The notes beneath the pieces are model-generated. The model was not told where the DNA came from and did no database searches. It worked only from the letters and a program-made list of their open reading frames with translations. From Myxococcales bacterium (GTDB lineage: Bacteria; Myxococcota_A; SURF-8), in NCBI GenBank assembly GCA_003598065.1, contig QZKR01000092.1, forward strand, positions 1-52,689: DNA of 52,689 nucleotides, given 5' to 3'. How positions within the stretch are numbered: the first letter of the stretch is position 1; each line of letters begins with the position of its first letter. Positions 14,146-20,704 of the stretch are shown piece by piece. A program made the translations under genes and the position numbers.

Positions 14146-14313
14146 TCATTTGCGACGCTCCCTTTTCTCAAGGAACTCCCGCAAAGCGGCCTCATGAACA
14201 GCGGTCTTAGACGGCGGCACGTCTTGCGCCGCGATCCACTTTTCAAGCCGTCGCAGCAGCTCGGGGTCCAGCGCGAGGCTGGTCATCTTTTTGAGTCGTG
14301 CCATTGTGGTCAT
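14146..14313 (-). CDS. Ribbon-helix-helix regulator (CopG/Arc type)
   Basis: 55 aa from ATG 14313 (an ATG at 14304 is also possible). MTSLALDPELLRRLEKWIAA is strand plus first helix and SKTAVHEAALREFLEKRE the second helix, the classic RHH dimer. It begins within 8 bases of a strong promoter -10, so it is nearly leaderless. It probably binds the palindrome at 14367-14384 and represses both divergent promoters. Confidence 0.7.
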   Translation of the reverse strand: MTTMARLKKMTSLALDPELLRRLEKWIAAQDVPPSKTAVHEAALREFLEKRERRK

Positions 14314-14321
14314 GGGGTGAC

Positions 14322-14349
14322 ACAATACAGACTTCTGCACAAGTGTCAA
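14322..14349 (-). promoter_or_regulatory. Promoter of the minus-strand cargo operon
   Basis: -35 TTGACA (14344-14349), 16-bp spacer, -10 TATTGT (14322-14327) on the minus strand, with the start predicted one or two bases before the RHH ATG. One of the best consensus promoters in the window. Confidence 0.7.
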
Positions 14350-14366
14350 GACACGTCAATAAACGT

Positions 14367-14392
14367 ACTTGCACGAATGCAAGTGCTATGTT
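14367..14392 (+). promoter_or_regulatory. Perfect palindromic operator and divergent extended -10 promoter
   Basis: ACTTGCACGAATGCAAGT (14367-14384) is a perfect 7-4-7 palindrome. It overlaps the spacer of a plus-strand promoter with an extended -10, TGCTATGTT (-10 at 14387-14392), and no clear -35. It likely drives the leader RNA and small-gene operon from about 14399. Candidate binding site of the RHH protein at 14146. Confidence 0.55.
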
Positions 14393-14404
14393 AGGTTCTG
14401 CATC

Positions 14405-14649
14405 GTGAGCTTATGACGCCGACGCTGAGGCGCGAGCCTGGGCAGAGAGGTCCGCAAGGAAACCGACTGCACGAATGCCGCCATATCTCCCTAGAGGTCG
14501 GATCATGGGGAGAGCATCGAACCCGTAGGTGCAATGACGAGGGCGAACGTCGGCCTCCAGAGGTACGGGGGTAACAGACTGATAGAGGGCTAGACCGCGA
14601 GGCGCGGCCCTGATCAGCCGGAGACGTGACAGGGCGGAGAGACGCTCAC
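14405..14649 (+). ncRNA. Candidate structured leader RNA
   Basis: About 280 bases between promoter and first gene without a convincing ORF. The ends pair (GTGAGC 14405-14410 with GCTCAC 14644-14649). Inside are CCGAC 14463-14467 with GTCGG 14497-14501, TCTCCC with GGGAGA near 14486-14513, and a strong two-part hairpin 14579-14617 (CTGAT/ATCAG, AGGG/CCCT, CCGCG/CGCGG). This looks like a compact multi-branched RNA. It matches no class I can name; tmRNA, RNase P and 6S were considered and not supported. It could be a riboregulator or a stable phage RNA. Confidence 0.45.
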
Positions 14650-14676
14650 CTGAATTCGTTCAAATGAGGCCCGAGC

Positions 14677-14955
14677 ATGGCGCACGCAAGCTACGTCAGC
14701 ACAGACTACCGCCACGACATACCGTTCAAAGGCAACGGACGGGTCTACGGCGCCACGCCGGACGGCTGGCGCTCGCCCGTCAACCTCTTGCCGGAGCACG
14801 GGCACGTCAAATGCCTGCTCGCCAATGGCGCCATCGTGAAGGGCTGGGCCACACAGAACGGGACGCGTCGCGAGTTTTGGTTCTGGACCTTCAATAAGAA
14901 ACCGGGCGCCGGCCACGCACGCATCGCGCCCATAGGCTGGAAGCCACTTATCTGA
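14677..14955 (+). CDS. Hypothetical protein, 92 aa
   Basis: First gene after the structured leader, preceded by AGGCCCGAGC. Aromatic-rich C-terminal half (RREFWFWTFNKKPG, PIGWKPLI) and a beta-rich centre (HVKCLLANGAIVKGWATQNG) suggest a small beta-barrel. No family recognised. Confidence 0.6.
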   Translation: MAHASYVSTDYRHDIPFKGNGRVYGATPDGWRSPVNLLPEHGHVKCLLANGAIVKGWATQNGTRREFWFWTFNKKPGAGHARIAPIGWKPLI

Positions 14956-14977
14956 AACGCAGAAAAGGCCCGGGCAC

Positions 14978-15181
14978 ATGGCTTACGACGTGATGAAAGA
15001 TGTTGTGATCAAGGCGGCAATCCGTGACCGGATGATCAACGATATGTGCCAAGCGTTGACCGACATTGCCGGCTGGACGAAGTACGCGAAAGAGCACGAA
15101 CTCAGCCGCGGGGCGAAGGGCGCCGAGGAACACGCCAATCAGGCGCTCAAGCGCTTCCGTGACGCCTGGAAACAACTCTGA
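14978..15181 (+). CDS. MAYDVM-family small protein, copy 1
   Basis: 67 aa: MAYDVMKDVVIKAAIRDRMI at the start and RGAKGAEEHANQALKRFRDA near the end. Paralogous along its whole length to the gene at 16012, about half the residues identical by eye, including AYDVM, GAKGAEE and ALKRFR. Two or three amphipathic helices. Preceded by AAAAGGCCCGGGC. Function unknown. Confidence 0.65.
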   Translation: MAYDVMKDVVIKAAIRDRMINDMCQALTDIAGWTKYAKEHELSRGAKGAEEHANQALKRFRDAWKQL

Positions 15182-15197
15182 GGAAAAGGCCGGAGAC

Positions 15198-15386
15198 ATG
15201 GGCGAGGGATTGAAACGAGTAGCGAAGCAGTGTGGCGGCCTAATCGCGACAGACGGCAAGACAACTGTGCGCTACGCAGCCTGCGCTTGTGCTCACGATG
15301 ATGCCCTCGGCTGCGCGCATGCGCGCCATGGCGATACGGACGAGCCGTGTGAGTGCCAATGCCACGACGAATATGATGAGGGATGA
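15198..15386 (+). CDS. Cys/His-rich small protein, 62 aa
   Basis: ATG 15198, preceded by AAAAGGCCGGAGAC. C-terminal half packed with potential zinc ligands: CACAHDDALGCAHARHG and PCECQCHDEYDEG. Likely a small metal-binding protein. Ends in an ATGA overlap with the next gene. Confidence 0.5.
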   Translation: MGEGLKRVAKQCGGLIATDGKTTVRYAACACAHDDALGCAHARHGDTDEPCECQCHDEYDEG

Positions 15387-15580
15387 CCATGAGGCGCACT
15401 TGGAAACCTTGGAAGCGGTGGCAGGTCTACCGGACACACAGCGGAAAGCTTGTGCAATGCGGGCAGGTTGCAGCCGTCAACCATCCGCTAGCTCTCCGGA
15501 AGGCGCGGGAGAAGTGGTCCGTTTACGCGAACACTCTTTGCGTGAAGCCGATACAGGAATCCCAACATGGCGAAGTATGA
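15383..15580 (+). CDS. Small basic protein, 65 aa
   Basis: Starts in an ATGA overlap. N-terminus rich in Arg/Lys/Trp (RRTWKPWKRWQVYR), so nucleic-acid binding is possible. Overlaps the next gene by 14 bases. Confidence 0.5.
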   Translation: MTMRRTWKPWKRWQVYRTHSGKLVQCGQVAAVNHPLALRKAREKWSVYANTLCVKPIQESQHGEV

Positions 15581-15764
15581 TCCGGAAATGCATGATGTCT
15601 GCGAATGCGGCGACTATCGGTTCCAGCATCGGCGGGGCACGGGGGCGTGCATCTTCAACAAGGATGACCCGGTTGCGCCAGGATTGGGCCATGTAGGAGC
15701 CCATGACTGCTACGAATTCAGGCTCGCAATACCGCACACTGAGGCTATGAAAGAGCGCGAGTGA
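15567..15764 (+). CDS. Small protein with CxC motif, 65 aa
   Basis: VCECGDYRFQHRRGTGACIF and a later AHDCYEF give a possible Cys/His metal site. Co-directional small gene of the post-leader operon. Unknown. Confidence 0.5.
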   Translation: MAKYDPEMHDVCECGDYRFQHRRGTGACIFNKDDPVAPGLGHVGAHDCYEFRLAIPHTEAMKERE

Positions 15765-15782
15765 AGGAAATAGCCGCTTCCG

Positions 15783-15816
15783 TGAAAAACAATTACAGCG
15801 CATGAAAAACAATTAC
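15783..15816 (+). repeat. Two 14-bp direct repeats with 20-bp period
   Basis: TGAAAAACAATTAC at 15783-15796 and again at 15803-15816. The 20-bp period is about two helical turns and the repeats are AT-rich in a GC-rich region. They lie in the gap between two small genes. A protein-binding iteron is possible. Confidence 0.55.
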
Positions 15817-15835
15817 GCCGAGAGGGTTAGGGGCA

Positions 15836-16003
15836 ATGACATTCACAACTGAGAACGCAGCTAAAGACTTCTCCCACAGTGAGCAAACTATGATCCCTGC
15901 TCTGCGCGGTCGGCTTCGCGTGGTTCGCCGCAACGTCACGCTATGGGACCGCAAGACCGGTGAGCCGAGCACGGCGCTGCGGTATGCTGTCGTGATGAAG
16001 TGA
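15836..16003 (+). CDS. Hypothetical protein, 55 aa
   Basis: ATG after AGGGGCA. Basic C-terminal half (RGRLRVVRRNVTLWDRKTGE) with beta-like pattern. Unknown. Confidence 0.45.
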   Translation: MTFTTENAAKDFSHSEQTMIPALRGRLRVVRRNVTLWDRKTGEPSTALRYAVVMK

Positions 16004-16011
16004 TGTCCGCC

Positions 16012-16215
16012 ATGGCTTACGACGTGATGAACGACATCGTGGTCAAGCAGGGCATCCGGTCCTCAATGATCGAGGACATGCGGAGCGCTCTGGAGGAACT
16101 GGCCAACTGGCGCAAGGTTGCCAAGCAACAAGGCTTCAGCCAAGGCGCGAAGGGTGCTGAGGAACGTGCGCAACGTGCGCTGAAACGCTTCCGCGAGACG
16201 TGGAAGAAGCTCTGA
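16012..16215 (+). CDS. MAYDVM-family small protein, copy 2
   Basis: 67 aa paralogue of the 14978 gene with the same length and shared MAYDVM start, GAKGAEE and ALKRFR. The Shine-Dalgarno region differs from the AAAGGCC type used by copy 1. Duplication within the operon is the simplest explanation. Confidence 0.65.
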   Translation: MAYDVMNDIVVKQGIRSSMIEDMRSALEELANWRKVAKQQGFSQGAKGAEERAQRALKRFRETWKKL

Positions 16216-16231
16216 GATAAAGGCCCGACCT

Positions 16232-16408
16232 ATGGCGCTCAAAGACCTGATCATCAAAGGCGAGGAAGGCAAGCTATTCGCGGCCCTCTTGCGCCTGCGC
16301 AAAGCTGGCTGGTCGGTCGCCCCGGGCGACAAGCCGGGGCTTACCTACGTCGGCGGCCGGCAGCTAACGGTGCCGCAGATTTACAACCTCGTCGCCAACC
16401 TCAAATAA
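16232..16408 (+). CDS. Hypothetical protein, 58 aa
   Basis: Preceded by TAAAGGCCCGACC. Short helix (GKLFAALLRLRKAGW) then a beta-hairpin-like stretch (LTYVGGRQLTVPQIYNLVAN). Unknown. Confidence 0.5.
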   Translation: MALKDLIIKGEEGKLFAALLRLRKAGWSVAPGDKPGLTYVGGRQLTVPQIYNLVANLK

Positions 16409-16419
16409 AGGCCGGAACC

Positions 16420-16644
16420 ATGATCAAACTCGATAGCGACGTTCTCAAGCGCGTCATCGACAAACGGGAGAAGGCGCTGGCGTCGGCGGTTGCCGACATC
16501 GTGCATCCCGACGAGGGCGAGCGGCGTACCCTGCCGCCCGGCTACATCGCCCACAGCGTTGCCGACTTGCGGGCGTTGCACGACGCGCTCCAGATGGCGC
16601 TCTACAAGGAGCGGGCCGCGCGCGAAGACAGCGAAGCCGCTTAG
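16420..16644 (+). CDS. Hypothetical protein, 74 aa
   Basis: Preceded by TAAAGGCCGGAAC. Helical with a loop (HPDEGERRTLPPGYIAHS) between two helices. No family recognised. Confidence 0.5.
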   Translation: MIKLDSDVLKRVIDKREKALASAVADIVHPDEGERRTLPPGYIAHSVADLRALHDALQMALYKERAAREDSEAA

Positions 16645-16663
16645 ATCACGAAAGGCCCGAGGC

Positions 16664-16891
16664 ATGAAACTTCCGCCGCATGATCCAGATGGACAATGCC
16701 CGAAGTGCAAAGGCGAAGCTGCGCGCACTATCTACGAGCCGAGGATCGAAGACGATCCGTGCTGGTATGATCGGAAGTACAACCCACCCGGCAAGTGGCC
16801 GGAGCATGAGTTCCTGCGCCGCAAATGTGAGCGCTGCGGCTATGACTGGCCTGAGGCGTGCGCCGACACGAAAAAGACGGAAGCTGCTTAG
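16664..16891 (+). CDS. Zinc-ribbon protein, 75 aa
   Basis: Preceded by AAAGGCCCGAGGC. CPKC (about 12-15) and CERCGYDW (about 57-64) form a four-Cys zinc ribbon with a Trp/Tyr-rich insert between the knuckles. Possible nucleic-acid-binding adaptor. Confidence 0.6.
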   Translation: MKLPPHDPDGQCPKCKGEAARTIYEPRIEDDPCWYDRKYNPPGKWPEHEFLRRKCERCGYDWPEACADTKKTEAA

Positions 16892-16918
16892 AGAACGAAA
16901 GGCCCAAAAACAAAAACA

Positions 16919-16940
16919 CCCCCACCACTGATGGCGGGGG
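16919..16940 (+). other. GC-rich hairpin between small genes
   Basis: CCCCCACCA pairs with TGGCGGGGG around a CTGA loop, with one A-C mismatch. No clear U-run. Just upstream is another AAAGGCCC element (16898-16905) that is not at normal spacing to a start. Weak terminator or attenuator. Confidence 0.35.
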
Positions 16941-17035
16941 AATGGTTTATAGTATTGGATCACGCAGACGGATTTAGGCTCGCGAACGTTGGAGAAAGTC
17001 AACATGGCCGAAGAGGAAGGGCCTATGAAGATTGA
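16931..17035 (+). CDS. Possible 34-aa peptide
   Basis: A frame starting inside the hairpin (MAGEWFIVLDHADGFRLANV) overlaps the next gene by 32 bases. The sequence looks protein-like at first and then Arg-rich. It may be a truncated gene that once used the displaced AAAGGCCC leader. Confidence 0.25.
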   Translation: MAGEWFIVLDHADGFRLANVGESQHGRRGRAYED

Positions 17036-17165
17036 GGGGGCAACCTTCATCTGCGAGGTACCAGCCGAACTCGGAGCCGTGACAGAGCTCGAGGTCAAGA
17101 ACGGCAAGGTGGTGGCGGAAACCGAAAGCGGCGTTCAGATGATCGTGCCTACGGCAAAGCGCTAG
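17004..17165 (+). CDS. Small beta-rich protein, 53 aa
   Basis: GGAG ten bases before the ATG. Alternating strands (GATFICEVPAELG, TELEVKNGKVVAETESG) suggest a small beta-barrel. Unknown. Confidence 0.5.
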   Translation: MAEEEGPMKIEGATFICEVPAELGAVTELEVKNGKVVAETESGVQMIVPTAKR

Positions 17166-17245
17166 AGTGACCGCACCGTAATCACAACGTCAGCTTGAAC
17201 CAAACTGCTTCGGCTATTCGCTGCGCGAATGAAAGGGGAAGGAAG

Positions 17246-17503
17246 ATGGCAATCAACACGAGCGCCGCAGAAATCGCAGCAAAGTGGGTCACTCCCGACA
17301 AGGTGGAGGGCCTCGAACTCGATATTGTGCGACTCGTGATCGACCACTCTGAGCAAGTTCGAACCGCATCCCTTACCAAGATGGCCATAGAGGTTGAGAA
17401 AATGCTGTGCGGGCTTCTCAACAAAGATTGGAGCCCGAGTGGAATGAGCATTGAGACGCTGGTCGAAGACTTGCGCGCACGCCACGCCCTTCAGTCTCGA
17501 TAG
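17246..17503 (+). CDS. Hypothetical protein, 85 aa
   Basis: ATG 17246 with AAGGAAG upstream (the frame is open earlier). Helical: AAEIAAKWVTPDKVEGLELD and TLVEDLRARHALQSR. Unknown. Confidence 0.55.
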   Translation: MAINTSAAEIAAKWVTPDKVEGLELDIVRLVIDHSEQVRTASLTKMAIEVEKMLCGLLNKDWSPSGMSIETLVEDLRARHALQSR

Positions 17504-17519
17504 AGTGAGGACAAGGAAG

Positions 17520-17732
17520 ATGAAACTACCCGCTCCTATTTACGGACTCCCGCGCCGCGACTGGCCCAAGAACGTGGCAGATGCGCCGAATGAGTTGATA
17601 GCGCTTGTCGCGGACGCCATGGTCGATTTCGGCCCAGACGCACATAGCGATGGAGCCGATGTGATCGCAGCTCTTGTCATGCAATGGGTACGCGAAGAGT
17701 ATCTTTCGGCTGCCTACGACAGAGAGTTTTAG
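17520..17732 (+). CDS. Hypothetical protein, 70 aa
   Basis: Last plus-strand gene before the convergent lysis cassette, with AAGGAAG upstream. Contains LPRRDWPKNVADAPNELIAL and a C-terminal helix ending EEYLSAAYDREF. Unknown. Confidence 0.55.
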   Translation: MKLPAPIYGLPRRDWPKNVADAPNELIALVADAMVDFGPDAHSDGADVIAALVMQWVREEYLSAAYDREF

Positions 17733-17745
17733 CGCGTGCAGCGCA

Positions 17746-17778
17746 GGGGTGAGGCTCGTTAGGCGGGCCCGTCACCCC
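17746..17778. terminator. Possible convergent terminator
   Basis: GGGGTGA (17746-17752) and TCACCCC (17772-17778) can pair around a 19-base loop between two convergent operons. The right arm covers the stop codon of the last lysis-cassette frame. U-runs are poor on both strands. Confidence 0.35.
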
Positions 17779-17846
17779 ATAAAGAACTTCATCGACCCCA
17801 CTACCAGCACCGCAAACGCCAGCCCTACTATCACCCTGTCGATCAC
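17772..17846 (-). CDS. Possible 24-aa membrane peptide
   Basis: GTG start just after the preceding stop. VIDRVIVGLAFAVLVVGSMK is one transmembrane helix. Placement at the end of a lysis cassette would suit a tiny holin or antiholin, but it is supported only by hydrophobicity. Confidence 0.35.
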   Translation of the reverse strand: MIDRVIVGLAFAVLVVGSMKFFMG

Positions 17847-17848
17847 CT

Positions 17849-18193
17849 TTACCCGTGCACCGTACCGCTTTTCCAAACGGCGAAGACAATTGCCGACAGG
17901 GCTGACAGTAGCCCGCCTATGGCCCACATGCCGACCCTGATGATGAGCGCCATGCGGTCGGCTCGCATCTCGTCCATCTCGTGCTCTATGGTGCGTCTCT
18001 CTTCCCGCGCCTTCTCCAACTCCCGCGCGATCCAGTCGAAGTCGTCTTGCAGATTCTTCGAGACTGCCTCTCTGGCTTTCGCCTCGTGCCAAAGATGCGC
18101 TTCGATCGCTGCCAGTCTGGCTTCGATGCTGCTCGATCCATTGCTCGATGTCTGTGGCGCCCCGTAGCGAGGCGGTTCGTAGAAATTCCCCAT
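17849..18193 (-). CDS. XhlA-like holin or lysis accessory protein
   Basis: 114 aa. N-terminal coiled coil (about 20-85: IEARLAAIEAHLWHEAKARE, EHEMDEMRADRM) followed by one transmembrane helix (VGMWAIGGLLSALSAIVFAV). This is the layout of haemolysin XhlA-like proteins and of many rhizobial phage lysis-module proteins. Together with endolysin and spanins next door it is a holin candidate. Confidence 0.55.
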   Translation of the reverse strand: MGNFYEPPRYGAPQTSSNGSSSIEARLAAIEAHLWHEAKAREAVSKNLQDDFDWIARELEKAREERRTIEHEMDEMRADRMALIIRVGMWAIGGLLSALSAIVFAVWKSGTVHG

Positions 18194-18220
18194 TCATGTC
18201 GGCTCCCGCCCCCATGTTCG

Positions 18221-18460
18221 TCATTGACTGACAGCATTGGCATACCTACGCAGGCACCGGTTCTTCGCGCGCTCGAGCGAGTTTGCTTCCTTCAGGTCGG
18301 CGTGCTTCTGGATGAGATCGTCGCCGGATTTCAGCTCTTGCGGCTTGGAGCTTTGAGCGGTGCACCACTTGGGAGGGGCGTTGAGTTGACCCATGGGAGT
18401 TGCACAGCCGGGAAGGAAACATGAGGTCGCAAAAAGCGACCACAAGATCGTGGACCGCAT
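18221..18460 (-). CDS. Rz1-like outer-membrane spanin lipoprotein
   Basis: 79 aa from ATG 18460. Signal sequence with lipobox LPGC (ATSCFLPGCATP), then a Pro-containing periplasmic part. It starts two bases after the Rz-like gene stops. It would reach from the outer membrane to the Rz-like partner and fuse the envelopes at lysis. It is longer than typical Rz1 and has a helical C-terminus. Confidence 0.7.
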   Translation of the reverse strand: MRSTILWSLFATSCFLPGCATPMGQLNAPPKWCTAQSSKPQELKSGDDLIQKHADLKEANSLERAKNRCLRRYANAVSQ

Positions 18461-18462
18461 CA

Positions 18463-18771
18463 CTACTCCCCTATCCCATTCAGAGCTGCCGCCTGATCTC
18501 CGGTGAGAAGGCATTGACCTATGCCCTTGGAGGCTTTGTCGAAGGTGGCGCGATCCGCAGCACGCTTTGCTTCCTCTTCGGCATGCAGCTTGGTCTCGTC
18601 CGCGTTGACGGCAGAAACAGCGGCATTCCGGCGCTCGGTCTCGCTCTTGCAGGCCGCGTAGTTGCTGGCGTTGAAGCCGTACCTGTCACCGGCAAAGAAA
18701 GCGGCAGCGAGCACGGCGAGAATTACCGCACCTCCAGCTACATAGCGGTTGAGCAGTAAGCTCCAGATCAT
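18463..18771 (-). CDS. Rz-like inner-membrane spanin
   Basis: 102 aa. N-terminal transmembrane helix (YVAGGAVILAVLAAAFFAG) and a periplasmic helical domain with two Cys and a coiled-coil region (ETKLHAEEEAKRAADRATFD). An ATGA overlap with the upstream membrane gene and direct abutment with the lipoprotein gene fit a spanin pair. Confidence 0.7.
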   Translation of the reverse strand: MIWSLLLNRYVAGGAVILAVLAAAFFAGDRYGFNASNYAACKSETERRNAAVSAVNADETKLHAEEEAKRAADRATFDKASKGIGQCLLTGDQAAALNGIGE

Positions 18772-19358
18772 CGCGCCAGCGTCTCCCGAAGATCCTCACG
18801 CGCCGATGTAGACACAGGCTTACGCTTGCGGCGCCAGGTGCCAACATCCTTGCCAGCCTCTGCCTTCAGCTTGGCAACCTCTGCCTCGAGAGTGACGACA
18901 CGCTCTGCCTTACCCTTGGCAATGGCTGTCATGTCGAAGAGGAGAGTGCGGAGATTGTCGACCTCACCGGCATTGGAGCATTGAGGAATCGTTGCCAGAG
19001 GCAGCATGGCGAAGCGATCGGCGGCAGGAATGGTCACATGTGGGTGGCGGATGACCCAGGCCGCCCATCCGACGAGGCCGACGGTCAGGACAAGCGCGAC
19101 AACGCGGATGTATGGCTCGAGCCAATCGACGGTGATCCTGCGGAACAGCCGGTAGGCCAGAAGCAGACCCGTATCGGTGATGCGCACGAAGGTGCGGACG
19201 CGGGCAATGAGCCAATCCCACGCTTTGCCGAGAAAACTGCGCTCACGCTCCGGAAGGGATGTATCGGCCTTCGACGGCGTCTTTGACAGAGCGGCTCTCA
19301 ATGTATTTCGCAATGAGCCATACAGCGACACCAGCAGCGACCATAATCCAGAGAGCAT
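18768..19358 (-). CDS. Membrane protein overlapping the endolysin (holin candidate)
   Basis: The frame is open from 19436. Likely starts are ATG 19358 (GGAG nearby) or ATG 19382, which means about 115-140 bases of dual coding with the endolysin 3' end. One clear transmembrane helix (VVALVLTVGLVGWAAWVI), amphipathic N-terminal helices, and a C-terminal coiled coil (RVVTLEAEVAKLKAEAG). Position between endolysin and spanins makes it another holin candidate. Confidence 0.5.
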   Translation of the reverse strand: MLSGLWSLLVSLYGSLRNTLRAALSKTPSKADTSLPERERSFLGKAWDWLIARVRTFVRITDTGLLLAYRLFRRITVDWLEPYIRVVALVLTVGLVGWAAWVIRHPHVTIPAADRFAMLPLATIPQCSNAGEVDNLRTLLFDMTAIAKGKAERVVTLEAEVAKLKAEAGKDVGTWRRKRKPVSTSAREDLRETLAR

Positions 19359-20160
19359 TGCTCCAGGCGATATCTTTGACATCGGTGATGAACCCCTTGG
19401 CGACCTCGAAATTATCGGCCGTGAACAGCGCGGCAATCGAGGTGAAGCAGAAGACGATGAACTGGCGCACGCGCACGAGAAAGGACAGCTTGCGGGACGC
19501 CGCGACGACAGCGCTTGTCGTGGTCGGAACCGCCGGCAGCGATTTCACTTCCTCGGGTACTGCAGGCGCCGCGCCGCCGAGGACGATGGAGTGGTCAAGC
19601 TCTGCCAGCTTCACCAGAAGAGGAATGGCGCCGGTCTGCTGCGACACGGCGGTCGATGACCACTTGCCGTCGGCGACGTACTTGCCTTTGACGTAGTGCG
19701 TCGATCCGGACCACAGATACGGGGAAAGGGTGCCCGGGTGATAGGTGCGGTAGCCGAAACCGTTATAGCGTTCGAGCTCGAAGCAGATGCGCGCTGCAGA
19801 CCAGTCCTTCACCTTGTCGAGTGACTTCATCATCAACGCGTCGCAGGCGCTTTCTTCCCAGGTAAAGGGAGGTGATCCGGTTACTGGACGTCCCGCGGGA
19901 ACCCGCCACGTCTTGGCCTTGAGGCTGTCGCCGTTGTGCAGGTGCTTGGAGAACGACAGCCCGCACTCGAGCGAATGGATCACGCCGATGAAGAACCACG
20001 GCACGCCCGTCTTGGCGGAGACAGCCTGATAGCGCGGCTTGTTGGCGATGATCGCCCGCGCCCGCCGCTCCAGTGGAGCATGCCAGGAGGAGCGGATTTC
20101 CATGGAAGCCCATAGCCGGTTATATTCCGGCTCCAGGCTGGGCCAGTCGGTCTTAGCCAT
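19243..20160 (-). CDS. Endolysin with C-terminal membrane domain
   Basis: 305 aa. Residues about 10-190 match a common phage lysozyme-like family: GVIHSLECGLSFSKHLHNGD with probable catalytic Glu65, FTWEESACDAL, ERYNGFGYRTYH, SPYLWSGSTHYVKGKYVADG. A Pro/Ala linker leads to two hydrophobic helices (FIVFCFTSIAALF and NALWIMVAAGVAVWLIA), so the enzyme is probably membrane-tethered. It would cleave peptidoglycan glycan strands at lysis. AAGGA lies before the ATG. Confidence 0.85.
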   Translation of the reverse strand: MAKTDWPSLEPEYNRLWASMEIRSSWHAPLERRARAIIANKPRYQAVSAKTGVPWFFIGVIHSLECGLSFSKHLHNGDSLKAKTWRVPAGRPVTGSPPFTWEESACDALMMKSLDKVKDWSAARICFELERYNGFGYRTYHPGTLSPYLWSGSTHYVKGKYVADGKWSSTAVSQQTGAIPLLVKLAELDHSIVLGGAAPAVPEEVKSLPAVPTTTSAVVAASRKLSFLVRVRQFIVFCFTSIAALFTADNFEVAKGFITDVKDIAWSNALWIMVAAGVAVWLIAKYIESRSVKDAVEGRYIPSGA

Positions 20161-20183
20161 GCTCTGTCCTTGTGCTTCTCTTC

Positions 20184-20228
20184 ATCGCGCAAAAGCGCGA
20201 TAGCCCGTCAGTCCCGTGGACTGCGGGC
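20184..20228 (-). other. Two adjacent hairpins upstream of the endolysin
   Basis: ATCGCGC-AAAA-GCGCGAT (20184-20201) and GCCCG-T-CAGTCC / GGACTG-CGGGC (20203-20228) lie between the fibre chaperone and the endolysin. On the minus strand the first is followed directly by GATGAAG, as also seen before the genes at 52187 and 52563. Could attenuate read-through or process the mRNA. Confidence 0.45.
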
Positions 20229-20238
20229 GTCAACATGA

Positions 20239-20694
20239 TCAGTTGTTCGACGGCCAGTTGCCACCGTTGATCTGGTTGGTAGTAGTGATGACGCCGGAGT
20301 TGATCGCGGACACGATTTCTGCCTCGGTGGCAAAAGCCTGCTGCACGAAGCTCAAAGCAGCGAGCGCCATAGTCTGGATTCCAGCCGCATCGAGGGGATA
20401 GAAATTGCCGTCCCTGCCCTTCCATGTCGTGGCTATCTGCGGATCGAGTTGAGCGGCAAGCATCAATTCCTGCATGGAGGAGCGGCTCTCCGAGTCAGTC
20501 CATACGGGTACGGCCGTCTGACCGATCGTCACCACCATGCCGGCATCGATCACATCTCTGCGCTTCTGGTACGCATAGGTTAGGAGCGCGATCTTTGGGT
20601 CCGGCAGAGACGCGTTGTGGGCGGCGATTTCCTCGGCCGTAAACGGGATGATGCTGGTTTGCCCGTTCGCGGCGTTGAATACGATGTGGTCCAT
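20239..20694 (-). CDS. Tail-fibre assembly protein (DUF4376-like)
   Basis: 151 aa. The region around KIALLTYAYQKRRDVIDAGM, followed by WTDSESRSSMQELM and WKGRDGNFYPLDAAGIQTMA, is the DUF4376/tail-fibre chaperone pattern. It sits directly downstream of the fibre gene, as usual. It would help fold or trimerise the fibre. Confidence 0.7.
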   Translation of the reverse strand: MDHIVFNAANGQTSIIPFTAEEIAAHNASLPDPKIALLTYAYQKRRDVIDAGMVVTIGQTAVPVWTDSESRSSMQELMLAAQLDPQIATTWKGRDGNFYPLDAAGIQTMALAALSFVQQAFATEAEIVSAINSGVITTTNQINGGNWPSNN

Positions 20695-20704
20695 ATCAAC
20701 CCTC

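Noticed and set aside
14405..14649. tmRNA, RNase P RNA, 6S RNA or group I intron at the structured leader
   Set aside because: No tRNA-like ends, no recognisable RNase P core, no single long 6S hairpin, and no split gene or convincing intron core.
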